Source: Xiphophorus maculatus (taxonomy: Eukaryota > Chordata > Actinopteri > Cyprinodontiformes > Poeciliidae). Taken from it: DNA of 64,000 nt. Location of the stretch: the NCBI RefSeq assembly GCF_002775205.1, contig NC_036443.1, positions 10,531,698 to 10,595,697 on the forward strand, written 5' to 3'. The notes beneath the pieces are model-generated. The model made no database searches. It was not told the origin of the DNA and was given only the letters and a program-made list of their open reading frames with translations. The number at the start of each line of letters is the position of its first letter. Within the stretch, counting starts at the first letter, position 1. The position numbers and the translations under genes were made by a program. Of the stretch, positions 50,361 through 62,777 are shown one piece after another.

Positions 50361-50938
50361 TGTTAAAAGTCCGTCTGTTAGTTTAGTTTACTACATTACC
50401 CAAGATGCATCTGTTCATTTTGTGATTCCGTTTCACGTAGTTGAGTGGCTTGTTTTTCTGTGCTACTGTGTGGCTCGGTGGCATGAAAGTGGCATCCGCT
50501 GACATCCACCATCAACCTATCTTGGGTCCTTTGTGTACGAAACCTGTGTGCGTTTTTATGATGTAAGTGTGCAGTTTCATGTTCTATATTTGTGTTTGTG
50601 TCGGTTGTTGGCCCAGGAGGTGATGGCGTCCTCGTGTTTCTCTGGCTGCCGACAATGCAGGCGTTTAATTATGATAGCGCAAGTTATACTATACTTTACC
50701 AGATACATATTGTTATTGTATTAGTATATGAGGGAATTACCATTCATTCCATGTGTTCTGACGGTTTTTGTCATTTGTATGTTTGTTGCATTTACCCGAC
50801 TGTTCATTTGTAGTGTTGTGGTGCCCTCCAGTGGATTTCTGTGGTGCTGCAGGCCATTTTCGTCCTGTATCTATGTGTATCTGTGTTTTGCTTGCATGGG
50901 TATTAATATGTACCTTTATTGTTTTCTGTTTCAGATGA

Positions 50939-50980
<42 letters not shown>

Positions 50981-51107
50981 ATATACGAAACATCAATAAA
51001 CTTTTGAGCTGCACCATTGGAGTCGCCCTAGTCCTTCTGACCGAGGAAGAGTCGATTGACGAGAGATCTGGATTTAGCGCCTGTTTAGACGCACACAGTC
51101 TTCTACA
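50361..51107 (+). repeat. 3' LTR of the BEL/Pao element
   Basis: 747 bp, appears identical to the 5' LTR, followed directly by the GACTG target duplication. Confidence 0.93.
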
Positions 51108-51334
51108 GACTGTGTGCTGGATTGTAGATAGCTGTCAGCCGTATCATCCTGCTGAAACGCTGACATGTTCATTTTTTTTGTTTTTTAAAGTTTTTATTTG
51201 ACGTAAAGGTTTTACAGGGCTGGATGAGCTTGAAAGTTCTCACTTAGCCTCTTTAGGTGCTCTGATGTCCTCCCAAAATCCAAAATTGTGTTAGGTGATT
51301 GGCTGAACTAGACTGATTGTATTGACTGGCAACT

Positions 51335-51388
51335 TGGACAGATGGACAGATGGACGGATGGACAGATGGATGGACGGATGGACGGATT
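51335..51388. repeat. GGAC/GGAT-type microsatellite
   Basis: Imperfect GGACAGAT / GGACGGAT units. Confidence 0.9.
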
Positions 51389-51485
51389 TACAAGTAGAAA
51401 TGAGTTGTCAATGACGTGATGTTGCTGCTGCATGAGGTTACAATCAAATTCATACAAATGACTTGATTCATTCAACCAGATAATT

Positions 51486-51600
51486 TTGGCTTATGGTGAA
51501 AAGCTACATCCTCTTTCAAATGAGCTTTGCATGACTTATCCTTTGGCCACATTGATCATTTGAGAGATTATTTCCAACAGCTCTATGGATGGCAGTGGGC
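51486..51600. repeat. distal upstream element, copy between the BEL element and pseudogene E
   Basis: Homologous to 36340-36445 over about 105-115 bp. Without the retrotransposon it would lie about 1.4 kb beyond the gene D proximal block. It contains TTTGCAT, again octamer-like. Confidence 0.5.
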
Positions 51601-51987
51601 ATCAACAAAGAGCTTCAGCCTCAGCACAGTATCAGAGTCAATCTATTATTGACCCTGTAGGGAAATTCTTACTTGTAGCCAGGTTAAAAACGAAAGAAAC
51701 ACAGATAAAATCATCGTTTTGGAAAGCTGATTTATGGAAGTTGAATAACTTTAAAGAAATCAAGAAAGGTTAAGGTGAGTTTAAAATATGGATTTAAGAA
51801 AGTCATTATTCTCTCTTGGCTACAAAAAGCGATTGTAATTTAATGGTTCCTAAACACTAAGGCACAAAATCCTCAACCAGAATTTACAAGAAAAAGGATT
51901 AATAGAACTTTAAACAAACATAAATCATAATTTTTTCTCCTGAGATGATTCTGACAGGTATGTCAGAATACATGTTGTCTCTACGAC

Positions 51988-53985
51988 TCAGTTAGTCATA
52001 CAGAACCACTGACTAATTGTTTTGGTAAAATTTTGAATCAGACCTTGGAAGTGTTGTTGTGTGTTTTTGTTGGGATGAAACATAATGTAACATTTTGGAA
52101 AGAAATACCACACCAGAAAAGAATAAAGACTGGACAGTACTGCCAATGCGTTAAATGATGAGACATATTTCCTCTGGTAAAGTATGCTTGAAGTGGCAAA
52201 GATGATCCAGGTGAGGATCAGCAGCATCAGGCAGAAGGTTATGGATTTGGCTTCATTGTAATTCTTTGGGAGGTATTTTTCCCATGTAGGAAAAAATAAA
52301 ACAAAGGCAGCATAATGACGACAGAAAAATCACAGGGCCAGACATTGATTTTAGATCAATGTCACAACCTAGAACGGTTTTGTCCAAATATAACAATCGA
52401 TCACTGAAAGGTTTGGGACGGGTTATGGAATAACTGATTAAAAGTAGAACAGCTTGTGAGACGAATACCCCACTGATGACCAGCCACTGTCCGTGGTATT
52501 TCATCCACCAGCTGAGGAGTTTCGGGAATTTAGATGCGATTTTGCAAATACAAACAATCTGAAAAGAGCGGACAACAAAACCTGCCAGACAAACGGTGAA
52601 GAACAACAGAAACGGTAAAAACCTTAACACACAAGATGCGATCGTGGGTTTGTCGAAGTAAAAGAACACGCTGAGACTGCACAGAGTGAGGCAGCCTAAA
52701 ATCAGGAAGCACATCGGTCCTCCAGCAGATCTGACAACAGGAGTGTTGTAGTTGAAGGCAAAGAGCGCAGACATGGCTACCGTGAGGCCCACGAAGGTGG
52801 AGGCTCCGAACATGATCACTATGGCACCACTGTCTGTGAACGGTATGTACTCCACCAGGTGCAGATTGCACAGAGTCCTGTGTACATACTTGTATTTACC
52901 AGGGACAAGAATAATTTTTAGCTCAACTATATACTTGGAAAACTGGTATCAGCCAGTGGTTTGGTTTTTAACAGACAGTTGCTTTTGTAGTCCTTTGGGA
53001 AAAATAATTTCCTGCCGCTGCCTTAACTCACCGAAGCTCTGTGTGTAAACTATAGTGTTGATACAGGAAATGAAACTGTGCAGCAGTTATAAATTCCCAG
53101 AGAACAGTGCGGTCTCTCTGGGGTGCAACTTCATGAAGTTGGTATTGTGAGTGTGTAATTCCCCTACTCGTGTGATTACATTGTTTATATTTATTGTTTG
53201 AAAGTTGATTAAACTGAAATTGTAGCAACACACATTGAATGGTTTGGTATAAACCCAAACTGACTCGGTTCAGCTTTTGTAAACATCTTCAAAAGTACCT
53301 TGTAGTAGTACATCAACTCCTGAGGAGATTAGCAGAATCACCATCTTTAGCAGCTTTACTCAAACTGAACTCATAACATTTTTCAGTTTATAATGAATAT
53401 CTTATTCACTCCAGGTATAATACATGAATCAAATTAATGTTTTATTTTGTATAAAATAAAATAAAAGAACATTTGTAATTAGAAAAATATTTTCTATTTT
53501 AAAATTTGAATTAAATTAGTTATGTAATTTATTATAAACTCACCATGTGTGGTTGTACCGTTTTGTTGTTGTTACACTTGGCATCTCCACATTGCAGGAC
53601 AGTATGTAAAGCCTGAGCGATGGCATTCACAGCCGAGTAAACAGAAAAAGAGAAAGATGGGTCTGCATTGATGATATCTTCGGCTGTCACACTGGTGCAG
53701 TTGCAGACCTGATTACAGAGCTTTCCTTTATTTGCATCTTCCTGTTGACACTGGGCTTTAAAAGAATGTATGAAATCACTGAAGCCTGATATTGTTATTA
53801 CTGGCTCAGCAATCCCAACTGCAGTCCCAATTTTTCTGATTCCATTTTCTTTAGGAAGCTTCTTGTGTAAGGACCAGGCATCCACAGCTATCCACACTTT
53901 GTTGGTGACGTCGTGCTCTATGGCGGCCTTAATGAGGGCTTCAGCCGTCCATTCTGGTGCGAAAACAATCGTGACATTAACCCTT
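51988..53985 (-). pseudogene. OlfC pseudogene E
   Basis: Two fragments remain. The 3' half of exon 3 (about 53985-53544) runs from VNVTIVFAPEWTAEALIKA through VWIAVDAWSLHKKLPKENG to a good GT donor; its upstream half breaks off near 53985. Exon 6 (about 52880-52000) lacks its first ~28 codons, including the EDPYNCISC linker. It has one frame change near 52253-52275 (an extra T in a T run), and its normal stop reads as Trp, adding a few residues. Exons 1, 2, 4 and 5 were not found. It is related to gene D, and part of exon 6 (52468-52872) is nearly identical to D. Confidence 0.88.
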
Positions 53986-53989
53986 TAGT

Positions 53990-54990
53990 GACTAGATTAA
54001 AAACTTTTTTCTCATTTGGTCTGATTCTTAAACAGTTTCAGACAGACAAGAAAATAAGAATTAAAAATACATGTATAAAGGTATTTAGGTATCCTTATCA
54101 ATTACTATTTTTTATGGTCAATGGAATATGAGACTCATTTCCTACATTCACATGAAACCCATGAAATAATTTTAAAATAATTGAAATAAATAAAATAATT
54201 AGTTTATGAAGCAACATTTTTAAATCTTGACAACCAGCCAAGACAAAGAAAGAGAAAAATGACAAAACATTTGGTTGTATGAAATGTATTTATTGTAATG
54301 TAAAAGTAGTACATGTGTAAATATAGAAATGTATGCAAATTTTAAATGTAAGTGACTGAATATCATGCAGAATTAATTAATTGTTATAAACATTTATATT
54401 TTAAAAGAACTTTGGAAATACAAGTTTTAGATGTCTAGCATTGCTTGAAACATCTTATTTACATACACCTGACTACAAAAGATCTCATTAGATATTCCCA
54501 GGAAGCAATAAAACATGCACCTCGGTCACCTACAGTCAAACGGAGCTATTTCCTTTCTTTATCACTGCAAGTTAGAATACATGAAAAAGAAAAAATCATT
54601 CTGTGAACACACCTTCTCTTTACTGTAACAAAATCCTTTCTGAAGTTTTCACCAAAAAAGTTTTTCATTAAGATTCATTATATTTCATCCAGCTTCCCGT
54701 TTCCTCAGATCAACTGCTCCGTAAAGTGCAAAAGGCAAAACGTACAACACTTTGTTCCCGTGTGGTAATTAAAAGTACTTTATAAATAAAACTAGATTCC
54801 AGTAGCATTATTTGATATGAATCTGTTGACAGAAGATTTGAAGATAAATTAGTTGCTTTTTCTTTAGACAAATTCAGCAGAGAGTATCTTTTGGCTGAGA
54901 TAATATTTGATAAAAATAGGACTTTCAAAACTCATAAAGAGCAATTCAAACCAGAAAGAGCGTTTTCAGAAGTCTCGGAGATGATCAAGG
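53990..54990. other. intergenic region between gene F and pseudogene E
   Basis: AT-rich, no gene seen. This is where the missing upstream part of pseudogene E would be expected; no recognisable exon remains. Confidence 0.6.
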
Positions 54991-54992
54991 GG

Positions 54993-57447
54993 CTATTGGT
55001 TAACTATCTTTGTGTAACTCTGAATGAGACATTGGAAGTACTGCTGGGTGTTTTTTTGAGGTTGAAAAATGATGATGCAACATTTTGGCAGGAAATACCA
55101 GGACAGAAAAGAGTAGAGACTAGAAAGGACTGCCATTCCATAAATAAAGTGGATGTACTTTCCGCGGTACAACGTATAGACAGTGGCATATATGATCCAG
55201 ATGATTATCAGCAGCAGGAGACAGAAAGTTATGGATTTAGCCTCATTGTAATTTTTTGGCAAGTCTTTTCCACAGTAGGAGAAACAAAAAGAAAGAATAA
55301 TCAATAATAAAATTAAAATCAGAGAACCAAACACCTCATTGAAATTCCTGCCACAGCGTTGGATGATTATGTCTGGATGTCGCTCTGTGTCAATTTGAGG
55401 ATGTGGGGTGAAAACAGTCAAGCCAATGATAAGTAAGACTGCCTGAGAGATACAGGTCACACAGATGACCAACCACTGTCCTTTGTATTTCATCCACCAA
55501 CTGGGGATGTTAGGGAACCTGGCAGCTATTTTGAAAATGCAAACGATTTGGAAAGAGCGCACAGCAAAACAAGCCAAACAAACGGTGGAGAAAAATATTA
55601 CTGGTAAAACCCTCAAGACACAAGAAGCTGTTGTTGGTTCACCAAAGGCAAAGAACACACTAAGACTGGACAGAGCAAGACAGCCTAAAATCAAGAAGCA
55701 CATCGGTCCTCCGGCAGACTTGACAACGGGAGTCTTGTAATTAATAAAGAAGAGGACAGATACGGCTGCGCAGAGGCCCATGAAGATCAAAGCTCCAAGC
55801 ATGACGACCACAGCGCCACCATGCGAGAGAGGCATGTAGTCCTCCTGCTGCCGATAGCATGAAGTACTTCCTGCTTCAGACCATTCTGTGTTGTCACATT
55901 TGTGGCAGGTGTAAGGATCTGCTGTTGTAACGATACAGTACATAGACAGTCAGCAAGTAAGGGCTAAATTAACTGAGATATCATACCACAGTCTTATTTT
56001 GTTTGTTCAAAATTATACTTTTTACAAAAATATTTAAAAAAATAAACTGTGTATTCAAAATTTCAAAGTTAAAGGTTGAATATTATTGTAGCACAAAATG
56101 CATTTAGCCAAAAGGACTTTTCATATTTGGTAAGTTATAGTAATGATTACAATGAGGCACCATGTGGAAGTTGATTTAGGAGCCCAATTATGGTCCATTA
56201 CATTAAAAAATTTATTTAGAAGCAATTCAATGCATGAAATGTGATCCTAGCACAAATATCAAAATATCAAAAAGGTATCTAACTATATATGTATTTGTCA
56301 ATTCTGTGAAATATTTGAGTAAATCTGAGTATTAATGTAGTTTCCCTTTTTTCTATGTTTAACATTGATGCAGAATTAGCTACTTCCTAAGTACAAAGCT
56401 TTTTTGTATTAATAAGACGGTCAGCAGCCTTCCTTTTTTTCTGTTGCTTTACATTTGATAGATGAATAAAAATGAGAAGTTGTTTTGCATGTCAGGATTA
56501 TTTACCTGTGCTGTTGATATAAGTTCCACTTTCGCATTTTGTACAGCTGAAGCAGCATTTGTAGAGTCCTTCTTGTTTTTTTGCAAATCCAGCATCACAT
56601 TCTTCAGAGCAAATCGACTGCGGCACCTGTTCAAGTCATACATCACGAAAGTAAATATTGCGTTCATTCAACAAAGAGATGAATTTGACAACCATGAAGC
56701 AATTAAAGCTGTATGAATGTAATAAAAAAACACTGTCAGGCTTCAGCAGAGATCATTTTCAATGTACGTAGATATCACACAAGCCAGCTGTCACCATAAC
56801 TATGATCACCAAGGTACTCCTTTTGCTCCCTTCTGAACATTTGCTTGCACTAAAAATGGAAGTCAAACATGTATTTTGGGGATTTTTTTCAGGAAAATTT
56901 AAAAACCTACTTACAGAACCATTTCCATGCCACTGAATTTTGGTCCTGTTGATGATGAACGGTAAAGACGAGTGATAACTGTAAAGGCCAACCTCCTCTG
57001 GTTCTCCACTTTTGTTCCAGAAAACTATTGCATATGATCCAAAGGAGGGGTCACCATTCTCATCAAACTGAACACTCTGGTTTAGAAGAGTAAAGTTGGT
57101 CTTCCGCAGCTCTTGTAATATCTGTTGGTAGAAATAGACCTTGGATTATTTACAGGTTTCTGTATGTGCCATTAATAAGATAAAAAGTATGGATAAAATT
57201 ACACTATTCTAAGTAGCAAGTGTTTATAATTACAAATGGCATTGTAAACCTTTCCACATTGGTAGATCTTAATAATTTTCTCCTTTCGTCTTTTGGAGAT
57301 CTTTTAGCCTACTTCATGTTGTCTGCCAAGTTCTACTTACGTAACCAGATCTGGGTATGGCTCATAAAGCTGACCACTCCAAAAATAATCTATGATTTAC
57401 CAAAGGGTATACATAGATTATTTTTTAAAAGTTTACATTTATTTTTA

Positions 57448-57522
<75 letters not shown>

Positions 57523-59882
57523 ATTTGTTTTTAAATCTGAAACATTAAATCTAACAAAATGTGAAAACAACAGATGTGCAATGAATTTTTTATTTCTGGA
57601 CAGATAGATTTTTAAATTAAGTGCATTTATTTATAAAATATAGTTTTATTATTTATTTATTTTATATTTACTAAAATATTTATTTATTTATTTATACTTA
57701 ACTATATATTTTTTTAGTTTTTAAGTTATATATATATATATACTTACCATATGGGGAATTCCTGTAATTCTCCTGTTGCACTTGCCAGTTTCACATTGCA
57801 GCACAGTGTGCAAGGCGTGGGCAACAGAATACACAGCAGAGTAAACAGGGAAATTGAAGGACGGATCTGCATCAATGATATCTGCGGCAGTGTGATTACT
57901 GCAGTTACAAGCCTGACTGCAAAACTTTTCTTCCGTACCATCTTCTTCCTGAGTCTGGGCTCTGAATGCATTGATGAAAGCATTGAAACCTGGAATTGCC
58001 ATTTTTGGCTCAGCTATCCCAACAACAGTCCCAATTTTCCTGATTCCATTTCTTTTGGGAAGCTCCTTGTGTAAGGACCAAGCATCTCCCGCTATCCACA
58101 CCTTGTTGGTGACGTCATATTTTATGGCAGCCTCAACGAGATCTTCAGCCGTCCATTCTGGTGCAAAAACAATCAAGACATTTACCTCTAGTGACGTAAT
58201 TTGTTGGAAAACCTCATAGTAGTCTGTGTCATGATCAAGGGCTTTTGTGTAGGCCAGACAGAACTCTGTGTGCTCAAGTGTCCGAATGAACAAATCCCGG
58301 CCGTCTCTGCCGTAGTCGTCGTCAATGTGAAGAAATGAAACCCAGCGCCAGTTGAATTCTCGCAATATCCTTAGAACCACCTCTATCACATCTTTATTAG
58401 GATGGACCGTTCGTAGGAAAGACGGGAAATTATTTTTCCTTGAAAAGACGGAACTGGCAGCTCCATAACTGACCTGTTGAAAGAGACACTTCAGAACCTT
58501 CAAGTAACATTGCACAGGACATTTCTCAGGTTATTTAGAAAGTATTGAAACAACTGGCACGCTTACCATCGGGAAGAAATCCATCATGAAGAGCGGCGCA
58601 ACACTCAGCGTCCCTGTGCTTGTGTAAGAGCCGACCACTGTGACCATTTTGGACGTGAGCCTCTGTGAGTCATTCCAAGGCTGGATGAGACTCTCGTCAG
58701 AGATGAGGTTGAAAACTCCGGGGAAGTTCTGTGTGTCTGAGCAGAGGTCTAATATTTTATAGCCGAGCGTCACGTTTGGCAGCAGTTTGGTAGAGTTGTT
58801 GATCTCCTCTATTGCAAATCTCATCAGCTGAAACCTCCGGTAACTTGACAGGATGAAGGGTTGACTGGGGACAGAGAAACGGGGTAGAGCAACATTCATG
58901 ATTCAGACCCAGTTTTGGTAGATAGTATTTTTTACTTATTGGGTTGCTGTGGAGGAAATTCTTGATCAGATTGGAAATATCAAAGAAACCAAATCTCACC
59001 AGAAAGTCAAGCTAATCAGAGCAGCCCTTGTTCCATAAGGTCAGCGGATGCTTTTTCCGTCATCAATCACACTTTCTTTGAAAAGATGCGTCTGTATCAA
59101 CTCAGTAAAACTAAACTTTCACCCATATGCTGCAAACCTGTGCTTTTATAACAGAGTTAAGAATGGTGCAGTTGACAGCTGATCTCACTAAAGAGTGAAT
59201 GAAAACATAAACTAATTAATCCACTACAGTTAACACTATATATTTCTAAGCTGATATATGTATAAAAGTCGCATGTTACAATTAAAGTGAACCTGTTGTA
59301 ATTATTCAATTTAATTCATCATGTTAGTGTGTTATTGTGCTGACAATGCTCAAAACTTTGACTCTTTGGCATTAAAGCCAGCAGACCTACAGGTTGGGAG
59401 AGTAAAGGAAGGTTTAATAAGTAATCTTTTCATCAACTGCTGTAAAAGTTTGGATATTGAACGTAAACAACTGAAGGCAGGTGACAGCTTTGCAGATCCC
59501 AACTGTAAAATTTTGCCTACAAGGATTTTGTTCAACATTAAATGTTGCAACAAAATCCTGGGAAAATCTAACATTAGCATAAAAGGGGCAGTTATAACTT
59601 AACAAAATGTTTCAAATGTGCTGAACAATTTAAGTAACCTTTGCTAAGTTTCGTCTTGAAAATAAAAAAAGGCATAAACAAAGACTAGAAGTCTCACCTT
59701 GAGCAGGTAATGGTTTCTGGTTTGTCGCGGTGAAGCCCTTTACTTACATGATGGATGTCAAAAAGTCCACCTATTAAATAATCTCCATCCAGCTCAAATT
59801 CTGAGACTGCATCAGCCTCATTCAGGGAATGCAGGATGCACCCCAGCAGACAGAGATGAGCAATAATCCATGTCATTTCCAT
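54993..59882 (-). CDS. OlfC (V2R-like) class C olfactory receptor, gene F, intact and divergent at its 3' end
   Basis: Exons 59882-59698, 58864-58567, 58473-57748, 57121-56915, 56626-56506 and 55921-54993; 821 aa with intact GT-AG borders. The start at 59882 (MEMTWIIAHLCLLGCI) gives a signal peptide and an exon 1 of 185 nt as in A and D. ATG at 59876 is an alternative; the frame is open further upstream but not signal-like. The ligand domain is close to gene D: VSYGAASSVFSRKNNFPSF, FAPEWTAEDLVEAAIK, VWIAGDAWSLHKELPK. The linker and membrane exon are the most diverged of the array: ADPYTCHKCDNTEWSEAGS replaces [15 protein letters not shown], and [21 protein letters not shown] replaces [21 protein letters not shown]. 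The nine linker cysteines are kept. Intron 3 holds a long (TA)n tract. Confidence 0.93.
57452..57519. repeat. (TA)n microsatellite in gene F intron 3
   Basis: About 34 TA units. A second short TA tract lies at 57728-57742, right beside the exon 3 donor of gene F. Confidence 0.97.
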
Positions 59883-60013
59883 GCCTGTTGTTTGCCCCTC
59901 TGGTGGAAACTCTTTTGTAGCCTCTCTTACATTTCCATGAAAGGTGTTATTCATGAGTTACCTTGCATACTTTTCATAAGTCTGGGATGATGGAACGCTC
60001 ATAAACACTCAAC

Positions 60014-60051
60014 TGTAGGATGAGGTGAATTAACAAATCAGCATGCAAAAG
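60014..60051 (-). promoter_or_regulatory. OlfC proximal upstream block, gene F
   Basis: Plus strand GATGAGGTGAATTAA, then CAAATCAGCATGCAAAAG, about 132-170 bp upstream of the gene F start. Confidence 0.6.
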
Positions 60052-62640
60052 TTGTTTTATCTGCTTGTTGCTACATCCTGGTTTCTGAAACAGCTTCTCC
60101 TGTGAGGGCAAGCTTAATGACACCATCATGAAAAAAATCTACAAACTGAGCCAGTTCCGTTTTCAATATACAAATAACATGCATAAAAACAAAAAGGCCT
60201 CTCTCTTGCATTTCTACACAAACCATTGCAACAGAATAAGGGCTTTTTTCAGACAGGATGTTTATTCCCAAGGTGTTTTTATTTCAGTAATTCAAATGAA
60301 AAAGTCAAACCTCGGAGCTCTGCCACATATGGGGTGATTACATCCAGTTACAACTCAGATTAGGAGAAATTGACAGTATTACATAAGACCAAAAAATAAA
60401 CACATTAACTGGTTTTAGACTATGTCCATGTACAGTGTGGACCACTGAGAAACAGTCCAGGTTCTTTTTTGTGCCATTTCTAGTCCTCAAGTAGCTTGTA
60501 ACCCATGTTCTGGATACATCTATATGTGGTAGCTTTAGCAGCATAAACTACACCTGCAATCCTCAACTTGTTTTCCTAAAAACTCTTAAATGGGTTTGCT
60601 TCACCATCCTCTTGAGGAATATGAAGGTCCCTGTTGCTTGTGCACCTTTTTTATTACACTTTTCCCCCCCTTCCACTTACCTTTCCTCTAACATGTTTGG
60701 ATACAGAAGTCTGAGTTTTTTTTCAAGCAAACTTTTGTGGCTTATCTTGCTCATGAAAGTTGTCCAACAAAGTCAACAGTCTCCTCATTCTTACCTAAAC
60801 CATATTTTTTTACCGATTTTGTTGAATTAAACAACTTTTCACTTATATCACAGGTTATTAAGATGTGATATAAGTGAAAATATATCACAATTTTAGTAAA
60901 TTTGTACTAAAATTTTTAAGAATTTTAGTACAAACATTCTCAAAATACTGGGATTGACTTCTTCCTTGACCTTCAAACTATTTTACCCAAAACCATTCGA
61001 AATATGAATCCAAGACACTTTTGTACTGTTCCGAAGGGACACAGCCTCTTTAATAGCATTTGGAGTGGAAAAAAAAAATTACACTTCCATTTTTAAAATC
61101 AAGTTGTTGTTGTTGTTTTTTTTTTACTGTAGCACAAGAAAATAACATGCAATCCATGAAAAACATTAAATTCAGCTCAGAAACCCAATTAACCAGTTTG
61201 TCTTTCATCAGTTTTAGGTGAAACAGATTTTCATACGGGGAAATAACAAGGTGGATGAATGAAAAAGAAAAGATTTCAAAACAAAAATTATATTTTAAAA
61301 TATATATATACTGTATATACACAAATCCAGACAACCCTTTGAAACACAAACTTTTTTTTTTTTACAGGAAAATGTTTTGATCCCTTACTACATACAGTGT
61401 AGATCAGTTTAGTATTGACAAATTCTCAGCACTTTGTTAGGAAAGGAAAAAAAATCAAAAGGTTCATAGAAAAATGTATGATCGCCACCAACTTCATCCA
61501 TTTGTTTTAATAAAGGGTGTCAATCAGTTGTCCTATGTTTCCTCTGCAAAAGAAAGAGAACAACAGTTTGCTTGGAATGACTGTAGCTTTTTTTTTTTTC
61601 CTAAGGTAAACGCAGATCATAAAGGACAACAACGGCTAGTCTACAAAATCTAAGTCAAACTCCATTTTTGGAACACATGGGAAAATGCTCCAAAGAGAAA
61701 ATGCCTTTCGGAAATTGTTTACTTCAATTTTAATTCAGACGGATGATGTGCTATAGAAACTGATACTGGTTGTGCACATTGGAGAAAAAAATGGTTTGGA
61801 ATATCATTATACGGAATAAGTCTGACACTATGCAAATTTCTGGTATTTCCCATTTGAGGCTTAATGTTGCAAACAGAAACACAAATATGAGCGGGTTTAC
61901 GGAAGCAGACTACAGGAGAATAAAGATCAGTAACACCATCCTTGAGATATGCATTCATAAATGTTGAGTGGGCTGTCTGAAAATGAGTAAAATATATCTA
62001 AATACTTAGCCTATGCAACAGTTAAATTATAATAAAAATGAAAAAAAAAAAGCAAAAAAGCATGTACCAAACCAAAACAGCCACTCTGAAATCACACTGA
62101 ATTAATTTTAAGCGAGACATTCACACATTTATCTTTTTTCTGCCCATCATGAATGCATATTCAGATGAAGTGTCACTAAAAACTTCTAGGCAACTTCATT
62201 TAGTATTTGTCCAACACACTTAGCAGAGCAGCAGATACTGAGATCCAGAACATTTATCATTAAGATTTCTTTTAAATCAAATTTCATACCTAATCACATT
62301 CTTTTGCAAACAAACTTAACTGATTAATAATATACCACTGAATGTGTTACAAATAAGTAGGGACAACATATGAATTAAAAGTTGTCAGACTAAGATGGGG
62401 AGATAATGCGGCACTGAAAGATCCACAATTTTGAAAAATTACTGTAATGTCAATTTAGTTTAGCTTCTACTTGATGAATATTTATTCATCTGATGGGGTC
62501 AAAAGGCAGAACTAAGTTTTAACTACTGCTTAAAAAAACATTTTTTTTAACAAAAGAAATTTTGGGCAAGTGACTATTTTTGATCCGTGCTGCTGATAAC
62601 TTCATCCAACACTGTCAATTACGGATCCAAGCTTAAGATT
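60052..62640. other. OlfC-rer1 intergenic region and possible rer1 3' UTR
   Basis: No gene seen. Minus-strand AATAAA signals at 62647-62642 and 62486-62481 could end the rer1 transcript about 130 or 290 nt past its stop. A stretch at 60380-60600 looks repeat-like but could not be assigned. Confidence 0.45.
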
Positions 62641-62777
62641 TTTTATTGTTATGTTTCAATGTTACTGTCCAGCTTACAAAAAAAAACGAAAAAAATAATC
62701 TCTAATCTTCATCACTCCCTTCTAGCTGTGATGACTGCGTTTCAAATGAGACTGAGGCGAAGGGTAAGTTGGAGTTT

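Larger units (their letters stand above)
43556..51107 (+). mobile_element. BEL/Pao LTR retrotransposon, looks whole
   Basis: Element of 7,552 bp flanked by the 5-bp target duplication GACTG (43551-43555 and 51108-51112). The LTRs are at 43556-44302 and 50361-51107, each 747 bp, starting TG and ending CA. They appear identical where I compared them, including an internal (CA)n tract. A 17-nt primer site at 44305-44321 matches the 3' end of tRNA-Tyr. The internal region carries a first frame (44345-45265) and a long polyprotein frame (45147-50318). Parts in order are zinc knuckles, aspartic protease, reverse transcriptase, RNase H and integrase, with the Pao-type arrangement. No envelope gene was seen. 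No obvious breaks. Identical LTRs imply a very recent insertion. Confidence 0.93.

Noticed and set aside
52880-53540. Search for exons 4 and 5 of pseudogene E
   Set aside because: No cysteine-rich linker or exon 4 motif (FDENGD, VFWN) is present on the minus strand here; the exons are absent.
57392-57607. Open frames of Ile-Tyr repeats
   Set aside because: Produced by the (TA)n microsatellite in gene F intron 3.
60338-60544. Possible transposase fragment (SYLRTRNGTKKNLDCFSVVH)
   Set aside because: A faint likeness to Tc1-type sequence, but too short and degraded to assign.
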